NCBI GenBank assembly: GCA_017556565.1
Contig: JAFYMQ010000048.1
Location: 1-9,362 of the forward strand
Length of the DNA stretch: 9,362 bases
Direction of reading: 5' to 3'
Source: Clostridia bacterium
Lineage (GTDB): Bacteria; Bacillota; Clostridia; Oscillospirales; Butyricicoccaceae
The position numbers were made by a program, and so were the translations under genes. Position 1 is the first letter of the stretch, and the number at the start of each line of letters is the position of its first letter. Shown here in pieces: positions 6,805-9,362 of the stretch. The notes beneath the pieces are model-generated. The model searched no databases, was not told the origin of the DNA, and worked only from the letters and a program-made list of their open reading frames with translations.

Positions 6805-8589
6805 ATGAAAAGACCGCTGAGCCTTATTCTGGCTTTGATTATATTGGCGCTGACCGCAGTTGGCTGCGCAGACAAAATCCCCTCTGCAAATGAGCAGGAC
6901 AAAACCGCGGCAGGGGAGGACAATACCGCTTCTGTCTTACAGACTACGGACAATACCGAGCAGCCTGCCGATAATACAACCGATAATACATCTGATAATA
7001 CATCCGATAACGGTCAGCCTCAGCAGACCGTCTCCGATGAGTCGGGCATACCCCCGCTTGTCAAGCCCTGGGAGAGCGCACCCTTAAACGGCGGGTATAT
7101 CTCCGAGGCGGCAGAGGCTATCGTCACGGTAGCCGAGAGCTATCTTGCCCGCAAAATGTGGCTTCAGTACGAGTGCACCAATATATACGAGACTCTGCCC
7201 GGCACCTCTCGGGTAAGACGCACCCAGCAATATCTCAACACACCCGAGGATTGCACAAGCCAGAATATCGGTTATACCATGTGCTCATTTTTTGCCTATG
7301 ACGTGTTATATCAGGCATTCGGCATTGATATGAAAACCAGCTCAGGCTTTGCGGGCGCTACCGATATGCAGGTGTTCAATTACACCATAACAGGCAAAGA
7401 AACCGATCTTGAAAAGCGCCGGGTCGAGCAGCGGTTTCTGGATACTTTGCAGCAGGGCGACATCATAGTCAACAAGCACCGCGTCAGCTCGGGACACGTG
7501 CTTATCTATATCGGTGACGGTATGATAATCGACAGCGCGTATTTTGGCTCTCAGGGCGGCGGCAACTATGACCTGAGCGCTAACAAAGATCTTATCGAAA
7601 AGAACGGAAGCGTACGTTACCGCGAGGTAATGAGCTTTTTTGAGACCGATAACTATTACTACTTCTGGGGCGAAAAACTGTGGGCAATCGTCCGCCCGTC
7701 CCTCAAGTATGAGCTGAATATCACCGAGCAGACACAAAACCGCGTTAAAAACCTCAAAAATATCTATGTGGAAAAGCTGTCCTCCCATACGGTGGGACAG
7801 AGTGTGGATATAGGCGAGGAGATAACCTTTACCATCAATATCCGCAACGACCGCGACAGCGCGGCAACCTTGCAGGTCGAGGCAGAGGTGCCTCAGTATA
7901 CCGAGTTTGTCTCGGGCGCGCAGGCGCCCACGGACGGCAAGCTTATGTGGGAGGTCACGGTAGAGCCCGGCAAGCAGCAGGCGGTTGTCTACACAGTCAG
8001 AGTGCTTGATGACCCCGCTCTTTACGGCAGCTATGTTTCGGGCGAGGGCAGTACGGTAGGCGGCGTAAACGTCCGCTGCCGCGATATGTATATAGGCAAG
8101 CACTTGTCTTCTCAGCAGACTGTCAGCATACGCACCTCGCTGCACAACACATCCCAAATAACCGAGCGGTATATGGATATGGCAAAAATCATCTACAACA
8201 ACGCAGGACTTGAGCTTGACCTGCCCGAAACGGGCGAGCTGCTCGACAGTCTGTTTGTCAAGTCTCCTGCCAGCGACAAGCACTATATACTCAATCAGGA
8301 CAGCCCCTACTATGATATGATCGTGCCCACTATGTACGGCGGATATTACTGCTGCGAGGAGTACGACATCGGTCGCACCGCCGACGTGTACGGCTGCAAA
8401 CTGTACATAGGCGATATTCTGGTGGCAAGAGAGGGCGACAATCTTTACGCATATATTTTTGTGGAGGGAAGCAAGGTGCTCAGCCTGAAAACCGGCAACA
8501 CCCTGTACGCAATCAAAGGCAGAGATCAGCTGCTGACACTTATCGGCAGAGACGTGTTTGCCGTCCTCAGACCCTCCATGGCGCAGTAA
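6805..8589 (+). CDS. Lipoprotein with variant NlpC/P60-like hydrolase, DUF11-like and degenerate hydrolase domains (array gene 5)
   Basis: A 594-residue predicted surface lipoprotein. AAGGAG lies eight bases before the ATG. The signal peptide has lipobox TAVGC (Cys21), and the linker (22-95) contains a DNT(T/S) tandem repeat. The hydrolase-like domain (about 100-300) keeps Cys160, in YTMCSFF rather than YTNC, and His231 in SGHVLIYIG. The third catalytic position, twelve residues on, is Asp243 (IIDSAY) where all other visible members have His, so activity may be reduced or altered. EKLSSHTVGQ (323-332) leads to a DUF11-like sandwich (335-430). The C-terminal degenerate domain (432-594) includes KIIYNNAG, MYGGYYCC, IGDILVA and FAVLRPSMAQ. 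Around residues 80-120 it matches gene 6 closely (PLNGGYIS, EAIVTVA), so 5 and 6 form a sub-pair. It has its own promoter after the terminator. The DNA uses visibly more AT-ending codons than gene 4. Confidence 0.88.
   Translation: MKRPLSLILALIILALTAVGCADKIPSANEQDKTAAGEDNTASVLQTTDNTEQPADNTTDNTSDNTSDNGQPQQTVSDESGIPPLVKPWESAPLNGGYISEAAEAIVTVAESYLARKMWLQYECTNIYETLPGTSRVRRTQQYLNTPEDCTSQNIGYTMCSFFAYDVLYQAFGIDMKTSSGFAGATDMQVFNYTITGKETDLEKRRVEQRFLDTLQQGDIIVNKHRVSSGHVLIYIGDGMIIDSAYFGSQGGGNYDLSANKDLIEKNGSVRYREVMSFFETDNYYYFWGEKLWAIVRPSLKYELNITEQTQNRVKNLKNIYVEKLSSHTVGQSVDIGEEITFTINIRNDRDSAATLQVEAEVPQYTEFVSGAQAPTDGKLMWEVTVEPGKQQAVVYTVRVLDDPALYGSYVSGEGSTVGGVNVRCRDMYIGKHLSSQQTVSIRTSLHNTSQITERYMDMAKIIYNNAGLELDLPETGELLDSLFVKSPASDKHYILNQDSPYYDMIVPTMYGGYYCCEEYDIGRTADVYGCKLYIGDILVAREGDNLYAYIFVEGSKVLSLKTGNTLYAIKGRDQLLTLIGRDVFAVLRPSMAQ
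6970..7005 (+). repeat. Three 12-bp tandem units in the gene 5 linker
   Basis: GATAATACAACC, GATAATACATCT and GATAATACATCC lie in tandem and in frame, coding DNTT-DNTS-DNTS. A further partial unit (GATAAC) follows. The unit is a multiple of three, so copy-number change would lengthen or shorten the tether without a frameshift. Confidence 0.85.
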
Positions 8590-8591
8590 AA

Positions 8592-8678
8592 AGCCTTGAC
8601 GATGCATTTATAAGCGGCTGGGGTATGGAGCGATATGTGTTTTTGCGCCCCGCTGCCGTGTATAACAATTATGACTGA
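8592..8678 (+). pseudogene. Relic of the 3' end of another array paralog
   Basis: In the frame ending at TGA 8676-8678 the sequence reads SLDDAFISGWGMERY, then VFLRPAAVYNNYD. This aligns without gaps to the last residues of gene 2 (TDDVLMSVMGYCKFALVRPAM): the DD, S, G, R, P and A positions coincide, and the aromatic-hydrophobic stretch before RP is kept. The frame differs from that of gene 5, which has its own complete C-terminus and stop at 8589, and there is no start codon giving a plausible gene. It is best read as the tail of a seventh family member whose body was lost by deletion or unequal recombination. Homology is seen by eye over about 21 residues only. Confidence 0.7.
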
Positions 8679-8711
8679 ACACCACCCCTTATATGAGAAA
8701 GGAGACGGTAT

Positions 8712-9362
8712 ATGAAAAAATTATCGGGAATTATTCTGGCGCTTATGCTGATGGCAGCCGTTTTTGCAGGCTGCGGTGAGCAGACTGCCTCTGCACCCGA
8801 GGACAAAGATACCCTGCAGCAGGAGCAGAGCAACGATCAGCAGAATACCGACCCCACACCCGCCCCCGACACAAAGCCTGATGATACCACCGCCGATGAT
8901 ACCACCGCCGATGATACCACCGCCGACGAGCTTATCGCCGATGACGGCATCCCCGAGCTTGTCATCCCCTGGGAGAAAAATCCCCTTAACGGCGGCTATA
9001 TCTCTGCCGAGGCAGAGGCTATAGTAACGGTTGCAAAAGCCTACTTGGCACGGGAGATATGGCTGCAGTACGATTGCTCCAGATTGATGAAAGACCTGAG
9101 CGGCGTTAGCAAAGTCACCCGTCCCCAGTATCATACAAACTCGCCCGAAGACTGCACAAGCCAGAACACAGGCTACACCAACTGCTCGGCATTCACCTAT
9201 GACGTGTATTGGGAAGCCTTCGGTCTGGATATCAAAGCCAGCGGCACCAACGCCCTCCGCGACGCGGTGGATATGCACGTGTTCACCTACTACATAACGG
9301 GCAACGAGACCGAGTATGAGCGCAGACTGGTCGAGCAGAACTTCCTCAACTCCCTGCAGCAG
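8712..9362 (+). CDS. Lipoprotein with NlpC/P60-like hydrolase domain, 3' end outside window (array gene 6)
   Basis: The first 217 codons are visible, and the frame is still open at the window end. AAAGGAG (8698-8704) lies seven bases before the ATG. Residues 1-21 are a signal peptide with lipobox VFAGC (Cys21). The linker (22-75) is rich in Asp, Thr, Pro and Gln and carries three perfect DDTTA repeats. From residue 80 it matches gene 5 (GIP-LV--PWE, PLNGGYIS, EAIVTVA), then shows WLQYDCSR and NSPEDCTSQN, and the nucleophile Cys158 in YTNCSAFTYDVY. The His motif would come soon after the cut, so the triad cannot be checked. By analogy the full protein should be near 590 residues with DUF11-like and degenerate hydrolase domains. 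No convincing promoter is visible in the 122 bases after gene 5, so read-through from gene 5 is possible. Confidence 0.88.
   Translation, partial: MKKLSGIILALMLMAAVFAGCGEQTASAPEDKDTLQQEQSNDQQNTDPTPAPDTKPDDTTADDTTADDTTADELIADDGIPELVIPWEKNPLNGGYISAEAEAIVTVAKAYLAREIWLQYDCSRLMKDLSGVSKVTRPQYHTNSPEDCTSQNTGYTNCSAFTYDVYWEAFGLDIKASGTNALRDAVDMHVFTYYITGNETEYERRLVEQNFLNSLQQ
8880..8924 (+). repeat. Three perfect 15-bp tandem units in the gene 6 linker
   Basis: GATGATACCACCGCC is repeated three times without a mismatch, in frame, coding DDTTA three times, followed by GACGAG. The perfect identity points to recent expansion by slippage. It lies in the tether between the lipid anchor and the hydrolase domain, so copy number would set tether length. 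Confidence 0.92.

Larger units (their letters stand above)
41..9362 (+). repeat. Tandem array of six paralogous genes
   Basis: All six genes share motif order and spacing: QYDD or a variant, NSPED or a variant, YTNC or a variant, GD(I/L), GH---Y-G, an RPL/RPS domain end, the SSHT-GQ linker (absent in gene 1), an SG(A/G) sandwich motif, YGG, GD(I/V)L, and a final RP. Gene 6 is visible only up to the Cys region. By eye the sub-pairs are 2 with 3, and 5 with 6; gene 4 is intermediate and gene 1 the outlier. No unrelated complete gene interrupts the array. This implies successive local duplication, with more copies possible beyond the right edge. Confidence 0.9.

Noticed and set aside
6732..6953. 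Minus-strand frame covering the promoter and start of gene 5
   Set aside because: It overlaps the terminator T-run, the promoter and the gene 5 leader, and has no recognisable product.
6970..7005. Short tandem repeats as a CRISPR array
   Set aside because: Units are 12-15 bases, directly abutting, in frame and without spacers.
8596..8666. TTGACG (8596) and TATAAC (8661) as a promoter for gene 6
   Set aside because: The two boxes are far too distant to pair, and neither has a partner at 16-18 bases. Both lie inside the paralog relic.

Overview
The window is almost entirely one tandem array of six related genes, all on the + strand. Each has the layout A-B-A'. A is an N-terminal papain-fold, NlpC/P60-like cysteine hydrolase domain. 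B is a DUF11-like beta-sandwich. A' is a C-terminal domain that looks like a second, catalytically dead copy of A. The strong AGGAGG-type ribosome binding sites, short lipoprotein signal peptides with Asp/Thr/Pro-rich linkers, a moderately GC-rich composition and a sigma-A type promoter suggest a Gram-positive Clostridia-type bacterium, perhaps a Ruminococcus/Oscillospiraceae gut or rumen organism. That taxonomy is inference, because no marker gene is present.

Layout: gene 1 (41-1777, lipoprotein), gene 2 (1824-3347, no signal peptide), gene 3 (3369-4880, no signal peptide) and gene 4 (4925-6691, lipoprotein) lie 21-46 bases apart and look like one transcription unit. It is closed by a strong intrinsic terminator at 6705-6733. 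A sigma-A type promoter (TTGCAA, 17 bases, TATAAT) follows at once, with a perfect 10-bp inverted repeat flanking its -35 box, and drives gene 5 (6805-8589, lipoprotein with an altered active site). Between genes 5 and 6 lies an 87-base relic of the 3' end of another family member (8592-8678). Gene 6 (8712 onward, lipoprotein) is cut by the window edge. Bases 1-26 may be the tail of an upstream gene.

The four lipoproteins should sit on the outer face of the membrane, with the hydrolase domain held away on a disordered acidic/Thr linker. NlpC/P60 enzymes usually cleave peptidoglycan stem peptides or related amide bonds, so wall remodelling is the default guess, but the substrate here is unknown. 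Genes 2 and 3 keep every catalytic residue yet start directly at the hydrolase domain, so on sequence they are cytoplasmic. The array therefore combines amplification, a split in cell location, active-site drift, and signs of recombination. I know proteins of this general type (papain-like domain plus DUF11-like domain) from Clostridia only as uncharacterised proteins. I recognise no established gene symbols.
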